Source of the DNA: Dipylidium caninum | Lineage: Eukaryota > Platyhelminthes > Cestoda > Cyclophyllidea > Dipylidiidae | Direction of reading: 5' to 3' | Length of the DNA: 64,000 nucleotides | Assembly: GCA_017562135.1 (NCBI GenBank) | Contig: QEYB01001157.1 | Coordinates: 62,001-126,000 of the forward strand | Shown here: positions 1 to 13,097 of the stretch, piece after piece | How positions within the stretch are numbered: the first letter of the stretch is position 1 | Layout of the letters: each line of letters opens with the position of its first letter | Notes under the pieces: model-generated | Seen by the model: the letters and a program-made list of their open reading frames with translations, nothing else | What the model was told of the DNA's origin: nothing | Database searches by the model: none | Program-made: the position numbers and the translations under genes

Positions 1-1
1 T

Positions 2-3000
2 CAGTACGTTTGCGAATGCCTGCCCGGCTATGCCGGACAGCGTTGCGATCGCTGCGACAACGGACACTATGGGGACCCCTTGATGATGATTCCTTGTAAA
101 CCCTGCGCCTGTAATCCGGCTGGGTCAAGGCATCAGAACTGCCACATGAGAACTGGCCAGTGTGCTTGCCTCCCGGGTATCAGTGGACGGGCGTGCGATG
201 AGTGCCCCGAGGGTCATGTGGTAGACGGCGGACGGTGTATAGGTGGGTGCACTTCGGCTACACTTCCCCACCTCGGCTACAATGCCAACATTCCCACTCC
301 GCGTGGAAATACTCCAAATTCTGTTGGTTATTATCCGCATAGATTGTCGAGGCCAATGCACAGGAGAGTTGCTTGAGCGCGTCTCCGAGGTCAACGCCGA
401 GATGGACGAGCTCGATTTGACAGAGCTGGCCCACCAAGGTTTGAATGATCTCCAGCAGCGGGCCGATCAACTCCTCGAACGGTACAATGCCACAACCCTG
501 TCCAATGAGCGCGATATTCTCGAACGCGTCGCCAAAACTGCCTCTGACTTGTCTCGCATCGCCCTGACCATCGAGACCACAATTCCCAGAAGCATAAAAT
601 CTATCGACAACACAAGCTGTACCAATGCAAACGACACAGTTGGTCTCTCGCGTAATCTGGTCAGTCTGGAGGCTCAATTCAACGAGTGGCTGCGATCAAT
701 GCGAGACTTGCGGCTTGGACCGGTGGACGAGGCTCTCATTCGACAATGGCATCAGCAGGCCCGGCTGATTCGGCAGGAGATCTCGCGCATTGACCTTCAA
801 CGCACCGCTAAGTGGACAGATGAGCTGTTGCAATCTAGTCGAAGGTTGGAGGAGCAACTGGCGGCAATTAAGCAGAGAACCTCCGACGTAGATTACACAG
901 TAAAGATTGACAGGTTAGAACATTATCAGCGAATGCAGGACTGGCATTTAGACTCCCAGTTACAACAACTTTACCGAATGGGTAATCAAACACAACGTGG
1001 CTTGGTGAGAAATTCGATTAAACACGGTCTACTGAAACCGTTTGAGTAGCACTTATTTTGTAATGTTTGGCTTCCAGGAATCAATTCTCAATATCCAAGA
1101 AGTTATGGATATCACCAAAGGCGACGCAATTGATACAATTCGTTCAAACCAGAGCAGTTTTGAGGAGGAATTGGATGATGTTAAAAGTAACGTGACGGAC
1201 TATCAGACGCCGACGCTAAATGAGCTCAATAGGCTGTCAGATCTTCTGGAGAAGAAGGAGTCCTTCAGCCAGGTTTGTTACTAATAACGGACCTTCTAGC
1301 AAGTTCTACCCCTTGCAATGACAATAATTCTCTCGCTGCAGCACATGTTTATATGGCACATGTTAGGCTTTCCATCTTTACCACTTAGCGCTTGTCTGTT
1401 TGCCCTTTCTCCATATCAAGGTGAGCACTTAAACTTCTCATCGGTACCCAAAATCTCCACTTCCGGAGTGATTTTTGGTCGTGGTGAATTGTTGCTTTAA
1501 TAGATTTCTGCCAAAAGAAGAGGAGATGTCACTGGTCGGTTGAGGTGAATGTTTCATTATGGCATCCCACCAGCTGCAAATCGGATCGTTTTGCAAGTAG
1601 CCTCTAAATTGGAAAGGTCATTTTTCCCTCTCACCTTGAACAGAGAAACTGCGTTGGGGAGGGAAAATTTTTACCCCACTAGTCCCAAGTTGGTGAGCTT
1701 TGGCAACACAGGGATATGTGTGCAGTGACCCTGTTAAGTTTTGGACAATACCGCCTTCCAACTGCCTTCGGCTGATTGTGACCTGTGAACCAGGGTGAAA
1801 GGGAGAGCAAATTGGCCGTAATTACCATGTTGTACCAAAAGTCTGCAATGAGTGAGGACACAGAAGACATACTAGTGTTTGTAGGTCGAAAAACCAAAGA
1901 TGTGACTATCAAATGCCCCTGTCAACAAACAACAATTTACGTGTTTAATTGGCCCATTTTCAGTCCCATTTTATCGCATATGTCTACATCCGTGTGTAGC
2001 AAATTAACAAGAACAAAGTGGAGTAGATTTAAGTGTGAAACAACAGTGTGCTTGTGGCTATCGATAAGGTCCACTAACGCCACCGTGTTTTACAAGATTT
2101 CCATCAAAGATAAAATGCTACAGAAGCGTGCAAAAATTGGTAGAAAGGGTTTGTTGAAGCTGCAGTTTCAAACCAACATTTAGAGGATGATTTGAAAATT
2201 TTGAAGGAGGTGATTTCGAGCCTTCTGAGAAGCCGCTTTCTGGGAGATGGGATTGGTGAGCATGTCTTCCGGCTGGGTGTCACATAATGTGGCAACTCGA
2301 GTCTTCGTAGACGGAATTTCTACTTATTACCTTTTGAGTAGCCGAAGTTTTGTAATTGCAGTTGCCCTCGGCGGTGCCTCCAGAAGTGATCAACAAAGCG
2401 CATAATTTGGAGAGCGCTGGAAAGAGAATTGCTGTGGCACTTGACCGAAATGGCGTGGAGCAGACATTGGAGGTACGCGAGACCTACAAGACCATAGCGG
2501 ACACCATTTTGGAGGCGCAAAGAATCACCGATGAGGCAATGAATGCAATGGAGGCCGGTGGCGGCAAAGACGTCTCCACTGGATCCGTTGAGGCTGCCCT
2601 AGCAGATATCCTCGAGCGACACGAAGAAGCAACGGTATACATTAGCCTTAAGCATCCGTAACCTTGTCTTCCTCCGCAAAAGTTACCTTCTCAACTTCTT
2701 AGGAGCTTTTTGCCTCACCAAACGTTTCTTTCTCTCTACTCACTCTGCTACAAAAAAACAGATGTGAAAGCACTTGTTTCGGGCATATCAAAGAGCATCT
2801 CTGTTAATCTAATCTCCGCGCACGGACTCGAATTGCAGAATCCTAACACCTCATTCTTCTCAGACATGAAAATGGGTACATTTCGAGTGAAATACGCCTC
2901 GGATATTTCCAGTGGTACAAACTAGGCTTTTTATATTTTCCTTCATGTGTATAACTGTTTAATCTATGGGAAATAGTCATTATTTGTCCGTAAATACCGG

Positions 3001-6000
3001 GAGCCCTCAAATAACTTACTTATTCACTAAAAACAACGTTTTCTCCTCTTCCGAGCCCGCTGAAACGATTTTTCGGATTCTCTCAAACAGGCACTGTTGG
3101 TATTAACCTTTCAGGACCAAGTCGAGCAACTCAGCGACCGTTTGAAGGACGAACAGATGACAGTCGAGGCCAATTCGGAACGACTGGTGGTGTTGAAGAA
3201 TTCCTTCGGGGACATCAGCGCCGTCTTGGAACGCACCTTGGACGCCTCTAAAGTAACCAAAGAGCTCGTCAACGAACAACTGGCTCCGCTTGTAGCGCGC
3301 ACACGTCCGGAGCTGAATGAACTGGCTGCGGCTGTAACAGACGCGCGGAAACGTTTCGATGATGTTGACAAGGAGATTCGTAGCATCGAGAGAGACTTCA
3401 CTGAGATGGAGGGCACCGCAAACATGGCCAGTGAGTGTTTCCTTCGGTTTTTTGTCTGTTCGTGTCAATATCTCGAATGCATTGCATTCGTCACTTGATC
3501 ATTTTCAGTCGACCAGGCCAACTCGACACAACGAAGCCTTCTGGAAGCAATCCTCGACACGGAGAAGCGGGTAGAGGCAGTCGATGGGAAGATGGCGGCA
3601 GCGAGACGACTCGCGTCTTTGGCGCGCTCCCTCTTGGATCTCACCTACGGTAGCTTGGGCAAAGATCCCATTCCTCTGCGTCTGAGCGGGGAGCGGAGAT
3701 TGCATTTACACCTTGGTGCCTTACCACGCCACTCGTAGTCGTGTTTTCGACCTCGAGTTCTGGTTCGCGCCTGCTCTGCAACGCAGAACCACGTTCGCCG
3801 CTGCAATCGGCATTCGGACAGACTCCGTGATTCTCGTCGGTCGACGGGCTTTTCCTGCCCGTACCGGCATGTTTGCCTTCACAGTGGAGTCCAACGGTAA
3901 CCTGAGGTTCTCGTGGTCGCAGCCGCATGTCCTCGGCGGTGAAATGGGGATCGAAATTGGTCCTCTGAATGGCTCCTTGACCAGCAGGGTGAGTGGAGTG
4001 CACGAAGGCACATCCAGTATTACTGCTTGCTCAGTGGACATCCAACGTTGTTATGAGAAAACGAGCACTAAAAGTAGTACGTTCGGTGGGGAAAGTTGCT
4101 GCGTTTCCTTAGCCCAAGCTGTTAATCGTCTTCAGTTATTGCAGAGCAATGTTGAAACTCATCACTACTATAAAAAATAAAGTAGGCGATGTTTTCTCCT
4201 CCAGATTCGAGTGACAGCAGTCCCCGGTCGAGTGGATCTCTACCTCCAGGAAGTTCCTAAAGATCGCGATAACCTCGATGGTCTGCCTATTAGACAAGAG
4301 ACACTGAAAGACGAAAATGATGACGAACTTTTAACCAGCGGCCTCCTGATAGACAACCAATTGGAACTGCGGGTTGGGGGAGCCTTCCATGGCATCACCG
4401 GCCCCGCCTCCAATGCTCCGCCTCTGGAATCCTGGGGCGAAGGCGGCGCCGAGGCCCTGTGGACACGACTGATGAGGATGCAGCACGCTAAAGGCTGCCT
4501 TTATGAGCTGAAAATTGCCGGACATCGAATGGGTTTCCCTGACTTTGTCAAGGCGGATGCGTCGTGTGTGCAGCAAACTGAGGACTTTTGCAAAATGTGA
4601 GTCCTTTTTGGTGAAATGTCGCATTCCCGAGCAGACGTTGTCCGCAGTAGCCAGCTCAGGAACAAGAAGTTGCCTCACAATTACTTCCACCTTTGTTTAG
4701 TCACACCAACTTCCGTCCTCTCGTCCGCGACGGCTACGTGTGGCAGAAGACGGCTGACCTGGTGACCGGCCTCCAGATTACTCCTGACCGCCGGCGCCCG
4801 CCAGAGGTCGCCTCCGGCAGTGGCAGCGGTGCCGCCCAGGAAGTCTTCCTCGAGTACATGCAACTCCACGATTTCGCAGCTGCCGACGCCTACACCCGCA
4901 TCTCCAGCTACGACAAAATCTCCCCCTGCACTCGAAACCTCAACATTCACCTGCAAAAACTGGCACCTCAAAAGGCGCACAGCATGGTCCTCACCTTTTA
5001 CAACTACCGCGAGGTAAGTCGCAATGGGCGTTTGCGGAAAACGGCCAACTTGAATCCACTGGAGTGCTAATCGCCTCCACCACCACTTCCTTTCTGTAAG
5101 GTCTACCGTGCAAGTTAGGCGTGCTACAAAAAGAGGTGTGTTGTGCGCTTTTCACAGCAAACACATCTAGTTTGGGGTATTTTCAAAGTCGTGCGTAATG
5201 TTTCACACACAAACGCGGTCGTTCTGATCCGAGGGGGCTCTCGCAGCGGTCGGTCCATCAGCGGCTCAATCGCAGCCTTCCGCGCCGCTCGGCCAAGGGG
5301 GCGGGCGACTGACTATTAACGTGCTGACCGCCACTAGACGGACGGGTCTCCGTGGTCACGCAAAAGTGCGCGTGTCGTGGAGGCACTCTAGAGCTCGGTC
5401 GTACCTTGAAGTGTTTGAGAATGGCACTAAGGCGGGCAATTTTATTCCCCCTACGAAGGACTATGGCATCACGGTAGAGAGCAAAGGCTACGACCTAGTC
5501 TGCAGCCGGTGGCAGGGCAATCTGAAGGGCGGCGTCGGTCAGAAGACGCGTGGCATCCGACCAGTCCGTGTATCGCCGATAGCCTCGAATTACTGGGCTG
5601 TAGAGGAGCGGATGGCGGAGGACTGCGCTCTGGCCAAGGAGGACGACTACGTTTTCTTCGTGGGCGGCATTCCGCCGGGCCACTTTGAATTGCGCAGAGT
5701 GATGAAAAGGTGGGTCGCGCCATTCTCCTCTAACTTGTCAGTAGGGGGAACAGGGGAGAAAAAGTTCTGCCCCACTTCTCCGTCTCTGGAGAACAACCGC
5801 AAAATTAAGATTCTTGTGTGCCACAGGTCTCGCCTCGCTTAAACATTTTTATGTCTGCAGCTACGGGTTGACGACCGGCGGCTTCCGGGGACGCATCGGC
5901 CTCGCCACGTCGGGTGACCACCTGCCTAGTTCCATTTTAATCGACTCCTACACAAAGACGCCCATCCGCAACTACGGCGACACGCGATTCTCCGACATAC

Positions 6001-9000
6001 GACAGACGGAGGAGGCCTACGTGGTTGTGAGTTGCCTCTTGCGGAGTGACACTGACTGGATGCCGGTCTTCCACCAGCGTCCCCGCCCCTGTCGTTCAGA
6101 CAATTTTCATTGGCTAATGAGTCGCATGAAATCGGTTCCCGATTGGTCAGTGCCTCCCCGGGAGGACACGGGCTTCGGGTCATGACACGCCAACGATCTT
6201 AAGTGGTTTGCCGATGAGATGGTAAATTTGAGCTAAATTACTTGCATCTGGGCTGGTAGTCAGTCCGTAGTTGGTGGAAAAAAAGCAATTTAGAGACTAA
6301 AGCGATTCTCATGGTCTCGGCAAAAGCGGAGCTGAGACGCCTTTTTGTCTCGTGGCCTGGGGGCCGCATTCCAACCTCGGCACCAAGAGAACACAAGAAT
6401 GGCCGGTAGGGGCGTAAAACCTCCCGGGGAGGGGTAAAGCCGCCTCCCTTTGGTCGATGCGTGTTAGGTGGGAGAAGATAGTCGGACGGATCTGTGAAAT
6501 TCCCTAAAGTTGAATTGTTTGCGTGTAATTAAAAACATAACCGCGCTGAGATTGTAGCCGATTCTCCTCCTCCCGCGCAGAACAACCTCACACCCGCCAA
6601 CCAGTACTGTTTGACTCTCATGCCCGCGGTCAACTTCACGAGTTTCGAATTGAAGCCCAAATAAGTTCTCTGCGCCCTGGCTGCCCGAGATCAGCATGAC
6701 CGTGCGTTTCCGGCCAGTCGGCAATGACGAGATCAACCTCCTCCGTATGCAGGTCGTTGAGGTTAGTTTGCTGAATATTGGCCTTTGCGTTGACTTTGTA
6801 TCCTCTCAGTGGTCTCCAGTGAAGTTGTCCGGTCGTTGGCCGAGTAGTTGCATCGTATCCGCATGATCCATGTGGGGATTCCACCCTCGAGCACTTTGGC
6901 AACCCATCAAACGCGTTTTCGAGAGCCCAGCAGAAGCAAAAGTTCCTTTCTCGGGGCGCATTTCCTCGTGACACCTAAAACCTTCCCCATTGAAGGTGGA
7001 AGGTTACGTCGACGCCGAGGATCAGCCTCTGCCTGGTCTCTGGTTGGCCACAGCGCCGACGACCCCCGATGGGCGGAATCTCGCGCCACCCTCACGGCTC
7101 GTGAAGAGGGGAACGGAAGCGTTTTTTCGTAATTGGAGTGATTTACGGGTTGAAGGTACTCAATCTTGTCGCGGTCGGAGTTCTGCAAGCATCAAATGGT
7201 GGTTGAAAGAAAACACACTTTCCTTACGGACTCCTCTTCGGTTTCTCTCTCTGTCTTGTACCTGCCTCCCACACAAGGCAACTTGTCTGTCCGTTCTGTT
7301 GACATTCAAGCCTGAACAAGAAGAAGAAGAGGAGGACGTGGATGAGGAGGTCAAGTGCTGCCTCGTCATGGAAGGCTTAACAGCTAGACAATTCCCTTTC
7401 ATACACTTTCAACCCCAAAACTAAGTCTGCCCTCACCCTCCACCCAAAGAATTACCCGCTTCGTGGCCGAGGGTGGGGAGGACGAGGGGACAGGGTGTGA
7501 TGCACTCACTTCTCCGCACAGTCCAGACAGGCGTAGGGCTTGGAGAGGCCGAATCCGAAGGCGCCCAGGCTCCTGCCCGACAGGCTGATGCAGGAGTTGG
7601 TCTTCTGGTTCAGCAGACTGGGACACTCGCAGGGCTGGCAGATGTCGGGGCCGAACTTGCCCTTGTCCATGTGGAATCCCGGGGCGCACTGGTCGCAGTG
7701 CGGTCCGTGCGTGTTGTACTTGCAGTTCTGGGAGAAGAGATCAAAGGTGAACGCCAAATTAGTCTCCCAGTTGAGGGGGGAGGAGGCACACAGATCAGCC
7801 ACAAATCTCCTTCCCATGAGGCATACACAGAGCTGAGTCGCCTGGCCTCTCGGATCAGTGGTGAAGGTTTATCCGCCCTCGGCGTCGACGGGTGAACTCA
7901 TCCAGTGTGATTAAATATTTCTTTGGAGACCATAAAACGGGCGTCACACTTAGGGCTTTCTGCCAACTTACTAAACAATTCACAGTCTTTCACAACATTA
8001 TTTCTTTCGTAATTACGAAAAAGGAACTATTTTTTTGGGTTAACTGTCGGGTGAATGCGGTAAAATTTAATTTTTCATTGGTAGCTAATGTTTTATGTGG
8101 TCGTCGCCTATTGTCAGACTGCAATTTAACATTTATAAATATAGATATGGCTCCCACGTTACAGCGTAACTTTCTCAGTTTCAGCTGAACACAGAGTATA
8201 TAAAAAGGTCGGTTTCATAGTTTCCTAACCTAATAAAAACAAGATGCTGCGGGCCCACTGTTGTAAATGTCAACCACTTGCGAACCGTGTTAATTAAGCT
8301 TTTTCTTAACGCATCAAGTCCGCTCCAATCGATTCTGAGCCGGAGAAGCCGACCAAACGCATCACGAGTTTATTCAGCCAATCGCAAGGCTGGTTATGGA
8401 CCTAATTTTGATTGGTCAGTTACTCAAACACAGTTGGCGATGTATTTAGCGTTTTTTTTGTTGGCGGCCTGTTCTGTGCCCTTTTCTACCGCTACCTCGA
8501 CCGATCTTTCGACAAACGAAAGGCGGTTAAAATTTAGACTATAAAATGTTATTTTACATGCTTTGCTATTGGCAGCAAAACAACCTCTGGTTCCGAGTTT
8601 GGTTAACTTCGGATCTGCGAGTTGGAATTGCCATCCCCAGCGACCCGACCAAATTTATTACGCGGGACATTTTTGGTGCACCGATGATTAGGGACCCCTC
8701 CAACAACCTCGCCGCGTTGAAGGCTCGTGAGGCGCAGGTCTTCGACCAGCCCCTTTTTACCGAGTCTGTGCTCACCCTCCGATTTGGCGGAACAGATTTC
8801 ACCAGGTTTGTACTCTCCAAAACATGGTCTAAATCGAGTGTTATTTGATAACACTCGCCTGTACACCGCCTCCTCCTCATCCTCTATCCTCCTCTCCTTC
8901 TCTCCTCCTCCTCCTGCATCGTCTTCAAGTATCAAGCTGGTCACAGCGTTTCGGAAATTGGACAGGCCTCTGTCTTATACTCCCAGCAGTTTATCTTCTG

Positions 9001-11979
9001 GATGTTGCAAAAATTTGTGATTTTGTCTCGTAGACCCCTCCTCCCCTGTCCCTTTTCCTCCTTCAACTTACTTATCTTTTCCGGGCCACGCGGATAACCA
9101 GTCGGTGGCGATTAGCTGACCATTGAGTGGCTACAGTGGCTATTGACGACTCTTGTTTGGTCTTGAGAGTCTTTTTGTGTGTGACATTCTCGCTAGACAC
9201 GATAAGTGGGTGTGTTGTGAAACCAGTTTACCTCCTTTGTCAGACTGACAGTTCTCTTTGACCAACGCCCCGTGCACACGTGGACCCTGAGTCAACCCAT
9301 TCCGAAGTCTCCGGTCCTGCAAGTCTACGTCGGTCCCGAGTTGAATTCCATCACCTACCCTGAATTCTCCATCAGCAACCTCATCATCGGCAATCAGTAA
9401 GAGGCCGTTTTAACCCCTCTCAGCAAGTCTTCCTACTGTAGTCAATGCAGACACTTGATTTTGCCTCTTCAGTCGGGTGGACTTCGCCCGTGACATGGTC
9501 GACAGTCTGCGCAACAAGCCCTTCTACCGCTTCGGGGAGTGCGGAGCTCAGTTGCGCCCGAGGTTTGTCGCTCCCGCGGACGAAAGTCAGTCCGCTCCGA
9601 CAGCCGAATTAATCTACCAGGGTCTTAATTTGCCCACGCCGCCAGCTGGCCGTCGTTTGCGCTCCATTTTCGAAGACTGCGGCGACATCAATCCGCAAGT
9701 GAGCTGATTTACTTAAGTGCCCTCGTCGAGCACGCATACCGCCTTACTTGTTCACTTACTCCCTCCCAAAGGTGTGTGAGGCGATCAGCGAGAACGTGAC
9801 CAAAGAGTGGCCAAGCATCATTCACTCTATTTTGTCCCCAAAACCCTCGCGCAGAGTTCGTGTGCGCAGCATGCAATATCTGGCCAACGGAAAGAACACG
9901 AAGGTAAGGCTTCTAATAATAACCTTGTTCTTGGCTGGTTCTCGTGTATTTGAGCTAAGCACTTTCCATTGCTCCTTTTCGTCTCCGTTGTAGAATTGTC
10001 GAGATTCGCAGACCCCATCTGCCTGGTTCAATGGAGAGGCTCACTGGGAGATAAAGAACATTGCCAGCGTATTGACTGGAAATCTGTAAGCGCGCAATTT
10101 TTGTCAATGTTCTACCCTCCAACTCTGTATAACACTCAATTGTTACGCTTTTAATCTAGGGACTTCCGAGTTTCAATAGGTTTTCGGACCCGAGCCGACG
10201 AAATCTCCAACAACACCCTCAATCTCCTGGCTGCCTTTAATTTCGGCCCTGTGGCCGGTGTCCTCTTCATTCTCCACAGTGATCGCCAAATCCACTTGGC
10301 GGTGCAGGGCAGTGCTGATGGGAAGGGCGATTTTCACGCGTCTTCTCCACCGCTAGATCTGAGCAGTAACGCCTGGCATCGAGTGGAACTCCTTCCCGTC
10401 AATACGCAGAAGAGTGAGGCTCGGAGCAGCGTCCAAACTACCAAAATACGGGTCGGTGGATATTTTTTACTCATAAACCTCCGCTACTTAAACATCAAGA
10501 GTAGTTGTTGTTTTTAACTCTTAGTTCATTTTGGACTACCACGAGGCCTGGATCGAGGAGCCGATCATGTGGCGGACGCCTGTCAGCGCCTTCATCGGCG
10601 GATATCCAGGCTCGCAGACACTGCGTATGGGTTCCGTGAATGTACGTTTTGGTTCAAATGCGGAATTCTAATCATCTTGCAGTTTTGAGCAAAACACCCT
10701 ATTTTCCCTGCAGGTGAATTTCGTTAACCTCTTCGGCTGTGTAGACGAATTGACACTGTGTGGACAGGAGTTCGATTTGTCCAAGTCTGGACAGCCGGTA
10801 TGTCCGGACTGCTTTGTTTTGGACTCCGATGCCGTGCATGTCCTACCGAAGATTCAGGACATCATCCAACCCGACCGCGGTCTGCTTCTACCTCTCAACT
10901 GTATGTCTTCATCTCATCTCTCATGATGAACTTGGGCCCTGCGCTTTAATGTCTTCAAGGCCCCTTATCCATGCGAGTAGTTGGGACTGGTTTCTCGAAA
11001 GATAACGATTTTTTACCGTTAACACTTATTTTCACACTTTTCCTCCCTCGCTCACCGATAAACTTCATTTTCTGTAACAAGGAATTTCAAATTTATATTC
11101 TTCTGGTTCTTCAAAAGTTCTAACACTTTCCTGTGGTGCAATCGTCATGTAAAGGGCTTGAGGAATTTGGCTTATGATCAGTTTCGTAATTCTCATTCTT
11201 CTGTCTCCAATTCTGTTTTTGAAGTAATTGCATTATGCGCCCAATCAAAGTGAATGTACTTGTTGACCACAACAAAGAAATCCTTTGTAGATACCATTGA
11301 TTCAAAGACTTTGGATGACATGTCCTCCATAAGGCTGTCATTCGAGGTTCTCTACGACGCTCAGACGATAGGTGTGGAAAGCCTTTTTGTAATGGTTTTC
11401 GAAAATTTGGACATTCCGGACGAACCAATTCGCTTATGGATCTACCTGGATCGATACATGGTGACGAAAAACCATATGTCTATAAAAACTCTACTTAATA
11501 TGTATAAGTAGCATGTCTATTTTGTGCTCATTATAGGTGTACATCACCGATAGAACAATGGAGGAGAAGGTTAGCTTCACCGTCAGCACCACGGAGCCCC
11601 TCGCATGGCGGTACGCATCCGTCAACATCCTTATGAAGAGCTTTGGTTGCATAATTGAAGTCAGCACGCAGAGCGAATCTTCACAGACCGTGATCATGGG
11701 AAGCGTCGGCCCGCTGAGAAACATCTTCTACGGCTCTGATACACCGGTTAGTCCCAACCCGCAGTGGCCAGCAGGCTCTATTCGGCATCGCCTCACTTCC
11801 CCTCAATATTTTCAGAGTTTACACCGGAAGTACAATCGGAGCATCACAGTGGAACCGTGGTGCCTCCCTTCATGGGATGCCTCCGAAACATGAGGTTGCT
11901 TATCGACGAGAGAGTGGAAACAACGATCGAATTCCCCAACTCCACTGAGCATCTTGTGCGCGGCGTCTGCCCGCTCTGA
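2..11979 (+). CDS. Laminin subunit alpha, 3' part (5' end outside window)
   Basis: Basement-membrane laminin alpha chain. Exons, all joined in phase: 2-242, 364-899, 1078-1272, 2362-2634, 3115-3430, 3509-3649, 3687-3988, 4205-4596, 4701-5013, 5276-5709, 5861-6026, 6581-6628 plus 6666-6761 (or one exon, see findings), 8576-8805, 9244-9396, 9473-9698, 9772-9903, 9994-10085, 10160-10451, 10525-10641, 10714-10900, 11291-11460, 11537-11746, 11818-11979. The first exon is a Cys-rich laminin EGF repeat ([15 protein letters not shown]). Exons to 3649 encode the heptad-rich coiled coil that trimerises with beta and gamma chains. Five LG modules follow, with landmarks FVGGIPPG (LG2), FIGGYPG (LG4) and [13 protein letters not shown] (LG5). 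LG4-5 normally bind dystroglycan or heparin. The stop follows GVCPL. The start of exon 5276 (acceptor ATCGCAG) and the LG3 exon at 6581 are the least certain boundaries. The vertebrate subtype cannot be assigned. Confidence 0.93.
3650..3686 (+). other. 37-nt intron between laminin coiled coil and LG1
   Basis: Frame 1 (ending LLDLTY) and frame 2 (starting [13 protein letters not shown]) appear frameshifted here. Removing GTAGCTTGGG...GCGTCTGAG (37 nt, pyrimidine-rich 3' half) joins them at phase 1. An alternative AG 12 nt downstream also keeps the frame. Confidence 0.7.
6762..8575 (+). other. Long laminin intron (LG3)
   Basis: This 1.8-kb interval separates exon ...LLRMQVVE (donor GTTAGT) from [13 protein letters not shown] (acceptor TTGGCAG), both at phase 0. 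Apart from the antisense laminin-EGF exon at 7510-7727, I see no feature in it. Confidence 0.7.
7510..7727 (-). CDS. Orphan laminin-EGF exon, antisense inside the laminin alpha intron
   Basis: On the minus strand, within the plus-strand laminin intron 6762-8575, lies a 218-nt exon-like block. It has a pyrimidine-rich acceptor (TCTCTTCTCCCAG) before 7727 and a consensus donor (GTGAGT) after 7510. The open frame reads [19 protein letters not shown], then CQPCECP and further cysteines ending in ACLDCAE, which is the laminin-type EGF cysteine pattern. It starts at phase 0 and ends at phase 2. I found no flanking minus-strand exon that would make it part of a gene. It may be an exon of a nested opposite-strand gene, an inverted duplicate of an upstream laminin exon, or an assembly inversion. 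Confidence 0.7.
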
Positions 11980-13097
11980 TTTTTTCTAAGTCCTTCGGAC
12001 TTCCTCCCCCACGTCCCCCCCCCGCCTGCCCTCCCGACGCCATCACTTCGATTCTCGCGAAACTCAACTCAGGTTGAGCATTTTCCTCTGTGTTTAAAAC
12101 ATTTGCTAGCAAAATATTGCATTAGCTCGTCACGGAGACAAGGTACAACCGTCACATTCCCACTGGGGGCGTACCGAGTGGAGGAGGAGGCAAAAAGCAG
12201 GATTTGAAAGGGCAAAATAACCCGGTAATGCCATAAATGTCTCATAGTCATCCTCCGCCCCGACGACTCCCCACCCGCCACCGTAGAGGAAGCCATCAAA
12301 CTATCGTCTCACCTAGCAGGCAAGACTGACTCGGTGTTATGCAGAGCCGATCCGAATGAAAAATAAACTCGTCGATCAACTCCGAAAACAGTCAATTATC
12401 CAGACAAAAGTCCCCTTTTTGTTGGGTATCCACGCGACGCCCGCCAAGCATCCTAATCGAGTCAACTAATCTGTAATGCATTTCAGCACGTTAAAGATAA
12501 ACACGTTTGCGAAAAGCACTAAGACCAGGTTATCTTTTACGCAATCAGACAAGTAGACACCCCACTAGAGTCCAAAATGCGCAAATATCCTGTTAGGCCT
12601 AATGCATCGCTTAATTAACCACGAACCCCAACGGAAGATTATGAAACGCAGACTCACAGTCCAAAAACAAAAAAGCCTCACATTCATTCGTAAAAAAACA
12701 GCAGCCAGACCCGAATTTTCGGAAAATCTGTCCAGTCCATGCAAAGGCTAGTCAAGGCAAAAAAGGACCTCTCGAAACGTGTCAAATGTCACAGAACCTA
12801 ATCACTGGCAAACCGGTTAAAAATAGTGGCAAGACAAAGAACGCGTAAAAGGGTACTTAGAAGAAGAGAATACAGACAACCGTTACGTACAGTGCATAGG
12901 GCCTGTTCGGTACTTTAATGGCCCAGTATAAATTGGGGTGTAAATCTAGAAACAAAAGCAGTGAAAATCGCTACCACATAATGCTATCAGGGGAGGTGAC
13001 CAGGTAATAGACGGAATCAAAAGACAACGAATACCAAGCCCAAGAAGGATCACAACACAAAAAAAAGAAATACACCTTATAAACTTTACTCAAGATC
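11980..13097. other. Laminin 3' flank / RACK1 3' flank (convergent)
   Basis: This interval lies between the laminin stop and the RACK1 stop, which converge. It contains one good polyadenylation hexamer for laminin and a poly-C tract near 12017. I found no open frame resembling a gene. Confidence 0.6.
12362..12367 (+). terminator. Candidate polyadenylation signal of laminin alpha
   Basis: AATAAA lies about 380 nt after the laminin stop codon, in the sense orientation. It is the first such hexamer downstream that I noticed. The cleavage site cannot be seen. Confidence 0.45.

Noticed and set aside
2710..2925. Possible extra laminin coiled-coil exon
   Set aside because: Exons 2362-2634 and 3115-3430 already join at phase 0, and this frame lacks heptads and clear splice sites.
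7473..7895. Plus-strand 140-codon open frame in the laminin intron
   Set aside because: It is the complement of the antisense laminin-EGF exon and has no domain of its own.
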